Source: an uncultured Planctomycetaceae bacterium (GTDB taxonomy: Bacteria > Planctomycetota > Planctomycetia > Pirellulales > Pirellulaceae). From it: a stretch of 13,211 bases of DNA. The notes beneath the pieces are model-generated. The model had not been told where the DNA came from, did no database searches, and was given only the letters and a program-made list of their open reading frames with translations. Shown one piece after another: positions 1 through 8,062 of this stretch. The position numbers and the translations under genes were made by a program. The stretch is from assembly GCA_903927685.1 (NCBI GenBank), contig CAIYOB010001295.1, positions 1-13,211 of the forward strand, read 5' to 3'. How positions within the stretch are numbered: the stretch's first letter is position 1; every line of letters starts with the position of its first letter.

Positions 1-2090
1 AGCGTGCTCTGGACCAAGGCGAGTTGCGCGAGTCCCTCGGGCTCGTCGGCAGACGCAGCCCCGGCGTCTCCTCCCCCCGCGGTCGCCTGCTGTTCCGCTT
101 CGCGCAGCCAGCGTTCGGCTTGCGCCAGATTCTCGCTCTTCCGTTCCAACCACCCCAGACTCATCTTCAAGTCGACTTCCTGGCGGACTCGCCGAGCCGA
201 CGGTTGGGCTTGGCCCAGCAGCGTCCGGGCGTTGGCCAGGCATTGGCGTGCCAGGTCGTCTTGGCCCTGCTCCAGCCGAATATCGCCCTGCTTCCGCCAG
301 CACAAGGCCGCGTCCAGTCGCGGATCTTCCCGGACAAACGGATGATAGGCCAGGGCCGTGCAAATCGCCTGAGCCCGGTCATAGGCCGCGACGGCTTTGT
401 CCCACTGCTGCATCAGCCGATAGAGGTCGCCCAGCCGCATCTGGGCGTGCGCGGCTTGCAGCCGGATGTCCGGGTCATCCAATTCGGCCCGGGCGAAACG
501 TTCGTAAGCCGCGGCGGCCTGGTCCAGCAGCCGCAACCGCAGCCCCTCGGCGCCGCCCACGTTCTGCAGCACGCTGCTGACGCCGGTGGCCATCACGTCG
601 ATCAACCGCTCCGCCTCGCGAAGCCACACCAGGGCCTGCTGCTTGGCGAGCGCCTCCCTGCCTCGCGCTTGGTCGGCCGCTTGGCGGGCCTGTTCGGTCA
701 CCACAAAGGCGGCGATGGCGACGACGGAGACCACGACCAGGGAGACCCCGGCGGCGACGGTCAGCTGGGCGTGCCGCCGCGCCCAACGGCCGGCCTTGAC
801 GTACCACGGTTCCGGGATCGCCGAGACCGGTTCGTCGGCCAGGTAACGCTGGATATCCTCGGCCAGTTCCCGGGCGGACAGGTAGCGGTTCAGCCGTTCC
901 CGCGACATGGCCTTGCGGCACACGGCACTCAAGGCGCGAGGAATCCCCGCATCGACGGCCCGCGGTTCGGGCGTGGGATCCTCAACGGCATGCCGCATGC
1001 GTTCCTGGGAATCGCGGCCCTGATGCGGCCGCTCGCCGGTCAAAATCCGGTACAGAATGGCACCCAAGCCGTAGACGTCGGTCAAAGCGTCGATCTGGTC
1101 GAGTTGCGCCAGGGCTTGCTCCGGGGCCATGTAAGCCGGCGTGCCGAGGATCTGTCCGGGCAAGGTGTGCACGCCGTCCTCCGAGTGCGGCTCCGTGACC
1201 GGTTGCTCTTCGTCCGGCAGCTCGTCCGGCCGGTCCAGCAACTTGGCCAAGCCCCAGTCCAGCACGACGACTTCGCCGAAACTGCCCAGCATCACGTTGG
1301 CCGGCTTCAGGTCGCGATGGATCACGCGGCGGGAGTGGGCATAGGCCATCGCCTGGCAGACGCTGGTGAAAGCCTGCAGCAGGCGCTGGAACTGGACAGG
1401 CTTGGCCGTCCCCGCGCGGCGCGCTTCGTGATACACGTCGATCGCGTCGCCCAGCGACTGGCCGCGCATGAATCGCATCGTGTAGAAGGGATACTGCCGC
1501 TCGCCGTCACTGGCCAATTCGTACACGGGCACGATGTTGGGGTGCTCCAATTGCCCCGTGATCTGCGCTTCGCGCACAAACCGCCGCAGTGACTGGTCGC
1601 TCGGCTTCTTGTCGGGACGAATCTCCTTCAAGGCCACGTTCCGGTGCAGGGTCTTGTCGAACGCCAGCCAGACGCGGCCCAGTCCGCCCTGATCGTGGAC
1701 GCGGGACAGCGTGTAATGCGAGAGCTCGGCCTGGCCCAGGTCAACCGTTTCCGCCACCCGCACGAAGCCCGGCACCGGTTCCAGGTACGCCACGGTCTGC
1801 TCGACGTCGGCATCGCCCACCGCGTGCATCACATCGCGGATTTCCGGCCCCGCGAGTTCACTCAACGCCTGGCGCACGTCGCCTTGCCGGCGCCGGACTT
1901 TCCGTTCCAACAGCAACTGCACCTGGTCCCGGTCGGCGGCGGTCATCCAGCCGCGTTCGACCAGCAGGTCGCCGAGCGGTTTGTCCTTGCAGCCGGCCCA
2001 CGCGCAACAGATCTGGGCGAACTGCGGTGCGTCGATGAAGTCCAGCTGCAAAGCCAACACGCCGAACAATAAGTTCTGGTCGGTAGTCAC
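1..2090 (-). CDS. Transmembrane serine/threonine protein kinase with TPR-like C-terminal region (3' end beyond window)
   Basis: Hanks-type Ser/Thr kinase, at least 696 residues, still open at base 1. The GTG start at 2090 follows a GAGGAG Shine-Dalgarno site and lies 22 bases after the tsaD stop. Residues 1-100 match the N-terminal extension seen on many planctomycete kinases (FGVLALQ... LGDLLVERG). The kinase domain spans about 125-400: glycine loop GGLGRV, ATP-binding Lys155 in VALKEI, catalytic HRDLKPAN (Asp260), DWG at 278-280 in place of DFG, and GTPAYMAPE. One membrane helix follows at about 441-463. The remainder, about 465-696, is helical with TPR-like spacing (for example the stretches around LGDLYRLMQQWDKAVAAYD and KQGDIRLEQGQDDLA). 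The kinase faces the cytoplasm and the TPR-like part should lie across the membrane as a sensor or protein-binding region; this topology is inferred. All catalytic residues seen are intact, so it should be active. The substrate is unknown. Confidence 0.93.
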   Translation of the reverse strand, partial: MTTDQNLLFGVLALQLDFIDAPQFAQICCAWAGCKDKPLGDLLVERGWMTAADRDQVQLLLERKVRRRQGDVRQALSELAGPEIRDVMHAVGDADVEQTVAYLEPVPGFVRVAETVDLGQAELSHYTLSRVHDQGGLGRVWLAFDKTLHRNVALKEIRPDKKPSDQSLRRFVREAQITGQLEHPNIVPVYELASDGERQYPFYTMRFMRGQSLGDAIDVYHEARRAGTAKPVQFQRLLQAFTSVCQAMAYAHSRRVIHRDLKPANVMLGSFGEVVVLDWGLAKLLDRPDELPDEEQPVTEPHSEDGVHTLPGQILGTPAYMAPEQALAQLDQIDALTDVYGLGAILYRILTGERPHQGRDSQERMRHAVEDPTPEPRAVDAGIPRALSAVCRKAMSRERLNRYLSARELAEDIQRYLADEPVSAIPEPWYVKAGRWARRHAQLTVAAGVSLVVVSVVAIAAFVVTEQARQAADQARGREALAKQQALVWLREAERLIDVMATGVSSVLQNVGGAEGLRLRLLDQAAAAYERFARAELDDPDIRLQAAHAQMRLGDLYRLMQQWDKAVAAYDRAQAICTALAYHPFVREDPRLDAALCWRKQGDIRLEQGQDDLARQCLANARTLLGQAQPSARRVRQEVDLKMSLGWLERKSENLAQAERWLREAEQQATAGGGDAGAASADEPEGLAQLALVQST

Positions 2091-2112
2091 AGCCAAGGCT
2101 CCTCGCGTCGGT

Positions 2113-3135
2113 CTACAGTCGCACCATCCCCGGATAGACGTCCAAGTCCAGATTCTCGACCAAGCCCGCTTGCAGCCGTTCGATGGCGATGGCCCCCATC
2201 ACGGCGTTGTCCGTGCACAGCGCCAACGGAGCGATCAGCAGTTCCGCGCCGATTCGCCGGGCCTCTTCCTCCAGGCGCGTCCGCAGCCGCCGGTTGGCCG
2301 CCACGCCCCCGCCGACACAAACCGTCTTCAGGCCCGTGCGGCGCACGGCGAGCATGGTCTTGCCGACCAGGCAATCGACGACCGCTTCCTGGAAACTGGC
2401 GGCCAGGTCGGCCACGGTCTGGGGAGCGAGGTTCACCGCGCGGAAGTCTGGGCGGCCGGGGCCGGCGATCTGGTAGCGGACGGCGGTCTTCAGGCCGCTG
2501 AAGCTGAAATCCAGCCGGTCGTCGTCCTTGAGCAGCGCGCGGGGAAAGCGATACGCCTGCGGATTGCCCGCTTCGGCCGCCCGCGAAATCGCCGGGCCGC
2601 CGGGGTAGGGCAGGCCGAGCATGCTGGCGACCTTGTCGAACGCCTCGCCGGCCGCATCGTCGATCGTGCCGCCCAGTTGGCGAAACTCGAAGGAACTCAG
2701 GCAGTGATAGAGGCTGCTGTGCCCGCCGCTGACGATCAGGCCGACGCAGGGAAACACGTCCCGCCCGCTGGCCACCTTGCAGGCGTAGATGTGCGCGTAC
2801 AGGTGATTGACGGCCACCAGCGGCTTGTTGGCGGCCAGGCACAGCGTCTTGGCAGCCACCAACCCGACCAGCAGCGAACCGGCCAGGCCCGGCGTGTTGG
2901 CCACCGCAATCGCGTCCAGCTGGTCCAGCGTCCGTCCGGCGCGCCGCAGCGCCTCGTCGATCACGGGCAGAATCCGCTCGACGTGCGCTCGGGCCGCGAT
3001 CTCCGGCACCACGCCCTGAAACCGCTCGTGCAGTTGATCTTGCGAAGCGACGACGGCGCCGAGCACTTCCAGCCGGTCGGTCACCACCGCCGCCGCCGTC
3101 TCGTCACAGGTTGTCTCGATGGTCAGGATTTGCAT
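2113..3135 (-). CDS. tsaD: tRNA N6-adenosine threonylcarbamoyltransferase TsaD
   Basis: TsaD (Kae1/Gcp/YgjD family), 340 residues, the usual bacterial length. With TsaB and TsaE it transfers the threonylcarbamoyl group from threonylcarbamoyl-AMP to A37 of ANN-decoding tRNAs, giving t6A in the cytoplasm. The ASKHA-fold start is ILTIETTCDETAAAVV. The metal-binding HxxxH is NHLYAH (His111, His115), the same numbering as I recall for E. coli. SGGHSSLY, GEAFDKVASMLGLPYPGGP, FSFSGLKTA and GGGVAANRRLR are family motifs, and Asp309 in LCTDNA is the expected third metal ligand. The ATG at 3135 is chosen because family homology begins exactly there; the open frame continues upstream but that extension is a shadow of the protease gene. 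The start overlaps the protease stop by one base (TAATG), so translation is probably coupled. The kinase gene follows 22 bases downstream. Confidence 0.97.
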   Translation of the reverse strand: MQILTIETTCDETAAAVVTDRLEVLGAVVASQDQLHERFQGVVPEIAARAHVERILPVIDEALRRAGRTLDQLDAIAVANTPGLAGSLLVGLVAAKTLCLAANKPLVAVNHLYAHIYACKVASGRDVFPCVGLIVSGGHSSLYHCLSSFEFRQLGGTIDDAAGEAFDKVASMLGLPYPGGPAISRAAEAGNPQAYRFPRALLKDDDRLDFSFSGLKTAVRYQIAGPGRPDFRAVNLAPQTVADLAASFQEAVVDCLVGKTMLAVRRTGLKTVCVGGGVAANRRLRTRLEEEARRIGAELLIAPLALCTDNAVMGAIAIERLQAGLVENLDLDVYPGMVRL

Positions 3136-4754
3136 TAGGGCTGGCCAGCCTCCGGCTTGGCGTCTGGAGCGGCTTTCGCTTCCGCCTGCGGTTCCTCCTT
3201 GCCCGCCGGCTCGGCTGCGGGGGCTTTCGCCTGCAGTTCCTGCTGCTGCCCGCGGATGTACTCCAACGCCTTCTGCAGCTGGGAGTCGACAAGCGGTTCG
3301 CCCGCGGCCTCGCCCACCTCGGGCTTCGCTTCGCCGTTGGCTTTCCGCACGATGTCCTTGTCGCGCCGCTGTTCCATCAACTGCGTCATCTCCCGGCCGG
3401 TCAGCTTGACCTCGAAGCCGGGATTGGGAAGCACGCCCCAATCGTCGTCGTCGGTGGCGTCGGGAGCCCGGTGGATATTCTTGCCGTTGGGCCGATGATA
3501 GCCGGCCGTGGTCAGTTTCAACGCGCTGGCGCCGCCTTCCAACTCGATGACGTTCTGCACGCTTCCCTTGCCCCACGTCCGCTCGCCGATGATCACCGCA
3601 CGGTTGTGATCCTGCAGACAGGCGGCAACAATCTCGCTGGCACTGGCGCTGTACCGGTTGACCAGCACGGCCATTGGGAATCCGTTGTAGGTCCCTTCAT
3701 CCCGAGCGTCCCAGGTCCGCGGCACGACATTGCGGCCTTCCGTGCTGACGATCCGCCCCTCGGCAACAAACAGATCGCTGACCTCGATGGCCGACGACAG
3801 CAGCCCGCCCGGATTGAATCGCAGGTCCAGGATCAACCCGCGGAATTTCTGATCCGCCAGTTGTTGCAGCGTTTTTTGGAGGTCCTCGGTGGTATGCCGT
3901 CCGAATCCCGTCAGACGGATGTAGCCGATGCCGTGCTCCTGGTCGACCAGCCAGTGCCACGAATCGTCGGCGTTCCGTGCATCGCCCAAGACCGTCTCGA
4001 CGCGGATGTTGTCGCGTTCCAATTCGACCTCGACAGGCTCCCCTGCTCCGGCGTGCAGCACCTTGATCTTGACCTTGGTCCCGACCGGTCCCTTCATTCG
4101 CTGAACCGCCTCGTCCAGCGTGATGTCCTTGGTGCCCTCGCCGCCGATCTCGGTGATCACATCGCCCGACAGCACGCCGGCCCGGTACGCGGGCGAACCG
4201 ACCAGCGGGCTGATCACCCGCAACTGGCCGTTTTCCAGCGAGACCTGGATCCCGACGCCGCCGAACTCGTTCTCGACCTCAACCTTGAAGCGGTCCAGCT
4301 GCTTGGGCGGGATGAAGTTCGAGTACGGATCCAATTCGCGCAACATGCCGCGAATGGCAGCTTCCATCAGCTGCCGGCGCGTCACGTCCTTGACGTAATT
4401 CCGCTCGACCTGGTCCAGCGTATCGGCGAACAATTCGAGCAGTTCAAAATCGTCCTCCAGTTGCTGCTGAGCATCCGGCGAGGCGGCGTCCTCGGTCGCC
4501 GGCTTGGCTGCGTCTTTCGCCGCGCCACTTGCCGCGTCTTTCGGCTCGTCTCGCGGCTCGTCTTTTGTTGCCTCCTTCGGCTTTTCTTTGGCCGCATCCT
4601 TGGTCCCGGCCTCGTCGGCCTGCGGCGGAGGCTCGCTCGGCTTGTCCGCCGGCTCGGCGGCACGCGACAGGCCATTCGACTGGATCGTGCCCAGCGCCAG
4701 TGTCAGGCAGATCACCAAGCGGCAGACCAACTGAACGAAACTTCGCACCGGCAT
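3135..4754 (-). CDS. S41 family carboxy-terminal processing peptidase with PDZ domain
   Basis: Secreted or membrane-tethered C-terminal processing protease (CtpA/Prc family), 539 residues. A basic start and hydrophobic stretch (residues 5-23), then an Ala-rich site near RAAEP (31-35), form a signal peptide. Residues 36-95 are a Lys/Glu/Asp/Ala/Pro-rich low-complexity linker. A helical segment at 98-150 is followed by a PDZ domain (about 165-250; GVGIQV... SPAYRAGVLSGDVI). The S41 domain (about 270-430) has GLILDLRFNPGG, the catalytic serine in SASASEI (Ser371) and the lysine in GERTWGKGSVQ (Lys396). The 25-residue Ser-Lys spacing matches the family. A second Ala/Glu/Pro/Lys-rich tail covers 505-539. 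It probably trims or degrades envelope proteins from their C-termini. The ATG at 4754 has GAGGAAA about 5-11 bases upstream and sits behind a strong promoter, so this is the first gene of the operon with tsaD and the kinase. Confidence 0.95.
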   Translation of the reverse strand: MPVRSFVQLVCRLVICLTLALGTIQSNGLSRAAEPADKPSEPPPQADEAGTKDAAKEKPKEATKDEPRDEPKDAASGAAKDAAKPATEDAASPDAQQQLEDDFELLELFADTLDQVERNYVKDVTRRQLMEAAIRGMLRELDPYSNFIPPKQLDRFKVEVENEFGGVGIQVSLENGQLRVISPLVGSPAYRAGVLSGDVITEIGGEGTKDITLDEAVQRMKGPVGTKVKIKVLHAGAGEPVEVELERDNIRVETVLGDARNADDSWHWLVDQEHGIGYIRLTGFGRHTTEDLQKTLQQLADQKFRGLILDLRFNPGGLLSSAIEVSDLFVAEGRIVSTEGRNVVPRTWDARDEGTYNGFPMAVLVNRYSASASEIVAACLQDHNRAVIIGERTWGKGSVQNVIELEGGASALKLTTAGYHRPNGKNIHRAPDATDDDDWGVLPNPGFEVKLTGREMTQLMEQRRDKDIVRKANGEAKPEVGEAAGEPLVDSQLQKALEYIRGQQQELQAKAPAAEPAGKEEPQAEAKAAPDAKPEAGQP

Positions 4755-4860
4755 CCCGATTTCCTCAATAAAGCTCCATTGGCAATCTCGCTTTCCGCGT
4801 TGACTTCGCGATGCAGGCGGAGCGAGGATCGCTAACTCTCATGAAAACAACAAGTTAGAA

Positions 4861-4889
4861 AGTATACGCCAGTCCGCGCCGGGTGGCAA
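4861..4889 (-). promoter_or_regulatory. Sigma70-type promoter for the protease-tsaD-kinase operon
   Basis: On the minus strand, -35 TTGCCA (4889-4884) and -10 TATACT (4866-4861) are separated by exactly 17 bases. Each hexamer is close to consensus. Transcription would start near 4853, giving a leader of about 100 bases before the protease ATG at 4754. Confidence 0.7.
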
Positions 4890-5041
4890 CGGCGGAGAAA
4901 ACGAGCGGACGGCACCAGGCGTTCATTCTCAAGTTCCCAGGCGGCGCAGGTCGGAAATGGACTCCGGCGCCTCGGCTCGGTCCGAGTCCACGGCCAAGCC
5001 GCACGCCGATACGGCCGGCTCATCCAGAGGCCAGTGGCATC

Positions 5042-5067
5042 CGGTCACCCCCGAGCCACGGTCACCC
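5042..5067 (+). repeat. 9-bp tandem direct repeat CGGTCACCC upstream of the HzsA-related gene
   Basis: CGGTCACCC occurs at 5042-5050 and again at 5059-5067, a 17-base period. The pair lies about 45-70 bases upstream of the likely transcription start near 5112, a position typical of an activator site. No known regulator is recognised from this motif; its role as an operator is inference only. Confidence 0.4.
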
Positions 5068-5076
5068 GAAGCCACT

Positions 5077-5105
5077 GTTTCCTGCGCACCAGCGGCAGGT
5101 ACAAT
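5077..5105 (+). promoter_or_regulatory. Candidate promoter for the HzsA-related gene
   Basis: A good -10 hexamer, TACAAT, sits at 5100-5105. The -35 region 17-18 bases upstream (around TGTTTC/GTTTCC) is poor. A weak -35 box next to an upstream direct repeat would fit an activator-dependent promoter. The leader to the ATG at 5146 would be about 34 bases. Confidence 0.4.
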
Positions 5106-5145
5106 GGGACCCAACGGTTCCTTGTTTTTCTTGGGAGACGCACCG

Positions 5146-8013
5146 ATGGTAGGAAATCGCGAGTTCTTGGCGTGGGCATTTGGGGCGATCGCGGTCGCGG
5201 AGCTGCTCGCATGCACTGCGGCGGTGCAGGCCGCCGAGCCGGCTGTGACGCGGGCACAACTGGAAGCCGATTGGCTGCGCCAGCTCGAGTTGCGGTATCC
5301 GCGCATCGCCTCGCCGGCGGCCAATGTCACTCCCGAGGCCGATGCGGCCGGAGCCGTGGACGGCGTCAAGGACGGCAAATGGGGCTTCCACACGGAGAAC
5401 GAACCGCAACCGTGGTGGCAAGTGGATCTGGGGCAATCGGTCGCCCTGGAGCGACTGGTGCTGTACAACCGCTGTGACGGCGGGTACGCCCAGCGGGCAG
5501 CCACGATTCTGGTCCTGCTGTCGGCCGACGGCCAACAGTTCCAGCAGGTCTACCAGCACGACGGGACCGCGTTCTTGGGCCAGACAGACAACAAGCCCTT
5601 GGTCGTGCCGCTGCAGGGCGCCCCGGCCCGGTTCGTGCGTCTGCAACTGCCCGGCCACAGCTACTTCCACCTGGACGAAGTCGAAATCTACGCCGCGGGC
5701 GGCGGCGAGAACATTGCCTTGCACAGGCCGGCGACGCAGAGCAGCACCAGCCAATGGTCCGTTCACCACGGGCCGGGCAAAGCGCCCTCGGCCGCCCCAG
5801 TCCTGGCGGATGTGGTGCAGCAGGGCCTGCAACTGGCCGACGAACTGCAGCAGCGCGGCGTGGACACGGCCAGCGCGTGCGCAGCGCTGCAAGCGATTCG
5901 CTCGCGAGTTGAATCCCTGGCCGCCGACGCCAGCCCCGACGAGGCCCGACAGTTGTACTTCCAGGCCCAGGAGCAGATCCGCACGCTGTCGCTGGCCAAC
6001 CCGCGATTGAATTTCGACACGATCCTGTTCGTCAAACGCGCCCCGACGCTGTTTCCCCATGTCTCCGACCAGCACTACGGCTGGTGGTCGCGGCCCGGGG
6101 GTGGGATCTATCTGCTGAAGGGATTGAAGAGCGGCCAGCCCACGATCGAGTGCTTGACGCGCGACTGGCCGGCCGGCAACTTCCTCGGTCCTGACCTGTC
6201 GTACGACGGCCGCAAGGTGTTGTTCGCGTACTGCCGGCACTATCCCGAGCTGGCTGCCGTGCAGGACAAGACGAACAAAGAGCAACTGCCCGAGGACTCG
6301 TTCTACCACGTGTTCGAGATGCACGTCGACGGCAGCGGCGTGCGGCAACTGACGCACGGGCGGTACGACGACTTTGACGCCCGTTACTTGCCCAACGGGC
6401 GAATCGTTTTGATGTCCACGCGCAAAGGCACCGCCTTGCAGGCCGGCAAACATAGCGCCTTGGCGACCGCCGACCAGACGCAGCCCGACAGCTATGTCCG
6501 CTGTGGCGGCGGCAACCACCGGCCGGTGGCGGTCTTTACGCTGCACACGATCGATGCGGACGGCGGCGACTGGTGCGCGATCTCGGCCTTCGAGAACTTC
6601 GAGTGGACCCCGGCCGTGGCTTGGGACGGCCGCATCCTGTACGCGCGGTGGGACTATATCGACCGCTTCAACGGCCCCTTCTTCAGTCTCTGGTCGACCA
6701 ATCCCGACGGCACGAATCCGCAATTGGTGTACGGCAACTACACCGTCCGTCCGCAGTGTGTCTTTCAGGCCCGGCCCATTCCGGATTCGCAGAAGTTGAT
6801 CTTCACGGCCACCGCCCATCACTCGATCACCGGCGGGTCGCTGGTGCTGTTGGACCGGACGCGCGGGACGGAATTCGAGCGGCCGCTGACGCGGCTGACG
6901 CCGGAGGTCTGTTTCCCGGAGACGGAGGGCTGGCCCAAGTCCTACTACGTGGATCCCTGGCCGCTGTCCGAACAGTACTTCCTGGCCGCCTGGGGTGATC
7001 GCCCCTTGCCGCCCCACACGTTGATGCCGCCCGACGATCCCCGCAATCCGCCCAACGCGTGCGGGCTGTACCTTGTGGACGCTTTCGGCAATCTGACGCT
7101 GTTGCATCGCGATCCAGCCATTTCCAGCGTCGCGCCGATTCCGCTCGCTCCGCGGCCGATCCCGCCGGTGGTGCCCGACGCCGTGGACTGGGCGGGGCGG
7201 CAGGAAGGCGCGTTCCTGGTCCAGGACATCTATCGCGGCCTGACCGATGTGCCGCGAGGCAGCATTCGCAGCCTGCGGATTGTCGGCGTGCCGCCCAAGG
7301 TCCAGCCGCACATGAACAACCCCGTGCTGGGCGTGTCGGCGGAAGATCCCGGCAAGTACGTCTTGGGCACAGCGCCCGTCGAGGCGGATGGTTCCGCGTT
7401 CTTCCGCCTGCCGTCCGGCGTTCCCGTGTTCTTTCAAGCCTTGGACGCGGACGGGTTGGCCGTCCAGACCATGCGTTCGCTGACTTACGTCCAGCCGGGG
7501 CAGACACTGGCGTGCGTCGGTTGTCACGAGCAGCGCGACTCGGCGCCGTTGCCCGCCGGGGCCCCGCTGGCGGCGCTCCGCGAGCCGTCGACGCTGACCC
7601 CGGAACCCGACGGCAGCTGGCCGCTGCGGTACGACGAACTGGTCCAGCCTGTGCTGGATCGGCACTGTGTCTCTTGCCACAAGCCAGGCGTCGAAAACGC
7701 CGTCGCGGCGGCCTTCGACTTGACGCCGTCCGCCTCGTACACGAAGCTCCTCGAATACGCCGGTGGCGACCTGCGTAAATTGGCGTTCGAGCGGGACCGG
7801 TCGTTCGCGGGCCAGATGCCGGCGCGGAGCAGTCGGCTGTATGGGCTGCTGACCGCCGAACCGGGCCATTATGGCGTGCGTCTGCCGGACGAAGACCGGC
7901 GCCGACTGGCCGTCTGGATGGACACCTACGCGCACCAGACCGGCTCGTTCAGTGCGGAGCAGGAGGAACAACTTCGCGAGTTCCGCAGGCGGGTCAGCGC
8001 GGTGCTTCCGTGA
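5146..8013 (+). CDS. HzsA-related secreted protein: discoidin domain, beta-propeller, two c-type haem motifs
   Basis: 955 residues. The ATG at 5146 is chosen because GGGAG lies 8 bases upstream and a signal sequence follows; an in-frame ATG at 5104 has no such support. The signal region (1-30) could be cut by signal peptidase I near VQAA, or as a lipoprotein at LLAC (Cys23); I cannot decide. Residues about 50-185 form an F5/8 type C (discoidin) domain (PWWQVDLGQ... RFVRLQLPG... LDEVEIYAAG), usually a carbohydrate-binding fold. A helical stretch (about 215-285) leads into FDTILFVKR and a beta-propeller-like middle (about 290-770) with TolB-like blades such as MHVDGSGVRQLTHG. The C-terminus carries two haem motifs, CVGCH (790-794) and CVSCH (841-845). 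This layout resembles the hydrazine synthase alpha subunit (propeller, then two c-haems) and the many HzsA-related proteins of planctomycetes that do not perform anammox. It is probably a periplasmic redox or sugar-associated protein; the reaction is unknown. The gene stands alone. Confidence 0.88.
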   Translation: MVGNREFLAWAFGAIAVAELLACTAAVQAAEPAVTRAQLEADWLRQLELRYPRIASPAANVTPEADAAGAVDGVKDGKWGFHTENEPQPWWQVDLGQSVALERLVLYNRCDGGYAQRAATILVLLSADGQQFQQVYQHDGTAFLGQTDNKPLVVPLQGAPARFVRLQLPGHSYFHLDEVEIYAAGGGENIALHRPATQSSTSQWSVHHGPGKAPSAAPVLADVVQQGLQLADELQQRGVDTASACAALQAIRSRVESLAADASPDEARQLYFQAQEQIRTLSLANPRLNFDTILFVKRAPTLFPHVSDQHYGWWSRPGGGIYLLKGLKSGQPTIECLTRDWPAGNFLGPDLSYDGRKVLFAYCRHYPELAAVQDKTNKEQLPEDSFYHVFEMHVDGSGVRQLTHGRYDDFDARYLPNGRIVLMSTRKGTALQAGKHSALATADQTQPDSYVRCGGGNHRPVAVFTLHTIDADGGDWCAISAFENFEWTPAVAWDGRILYARWDYIDRFNGPFFSLWSTNPDGTNPQLVYGNYTVRPQCVFQARPIPDSQKLIFTATAHHSITGGSLVLLDRTRGTEFERPLTRLTPEVCFPETEGWPKSYYVDPWPLSEQYFLAAWGDRPLPPHTLMPPDDPRNPPNACGLYLVDAFGNLTLLHRDPAISSVAPIPLAPRPIPPVVPDAVDWAGRQEGAFLVQDIYRGLTDVPRGSIRSLRIVGVPPKVQPHMNNPVLGVSAEDPGKYVLGTAPVEADGSAFFRLPSGVPVFFQALDADGLAVQTMRSLTYVQPGQTLACVGCHEQRDSAPLPAGAPLAALREPSTLTPEPDGSWPLRYDELVQPVLDRHCVSCHKPGVENAVAAAFDLTPSASYTKLLEYAGGDLRKLAFERDRSFAGQMPARSSRLYGLLTAEPGHYGVRLPDEDRRRLAVWMDTYAHQTGSFSAEQEEQLREFRRRVSAVLP

Positions 8014-8062
8014 GCGTCTGGCGTGCTTGGCCTGAAAGACACGAGGTCAAGGACTCAGGATT

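Larger units (their letters stand above)
4755..5145. other. Divergent intergenic spacer
   Basis: This 391-base spacer separates the protease (leftward) from the HzsA-related gene (rightward). It holds a strong leftward promoter, a 9-bp direct repeat, a candidate rightward -10 box and Shine-Dalgarno sites at both ends. A stretch around 4770-4870 is much more AT-rich than its surroundings, as expected for a promoter and leader. A small inverted repeat (TGGACTC at 4958-4964 against GAGTCCA at 4984-4990) is present but too short to call. No convincing coding frame is seen. Confidence 0.7.

Noticed and set aside
24..1592. Plus-strand open frame of 522 codons over the kinase gene
   Set aside because: The minus strand encodes a full kinase domain with all motifs. 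The plus frame has no recognisable domain.
1..3135. TsaD next to a kinase as a Kae1-Bud32 type pair
   Set aside because: Bud32 is a small atypical kinase. This one is a large Hanks-type receptor kinase with a membrane helix and TPR-like region, so the neighbourhood is probably unrelated to t6A synthesis.
3136..3576. N-terminal extension of the TsaD frame
   Set aside because: TsaD homology begins at the ATG at 3135; the upstream part overlaps the protease coding sequence and is out of family.
3111..4835. Plus-strand open frame of 574 codons over the S41 protease
   Set aside because: Shadow of a clearly recognised protease gene on the minus strand.
4832..4859. Small inverted repeat CTAAC/GTTAG in the protease leader
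   Set aside because: Only five base pairs around a long AT-rich loop; expected by chance.
5062..7971. Antisense open frame of 969 codons across the HzsA-related gene
   Set aside because: It mirrors the plus-strand gene, is rich in Arg, Gln, Gly and Val as GC-rich shadows are, and shows no domain. The plus strand has a signal peptide, domain and haem motifs.
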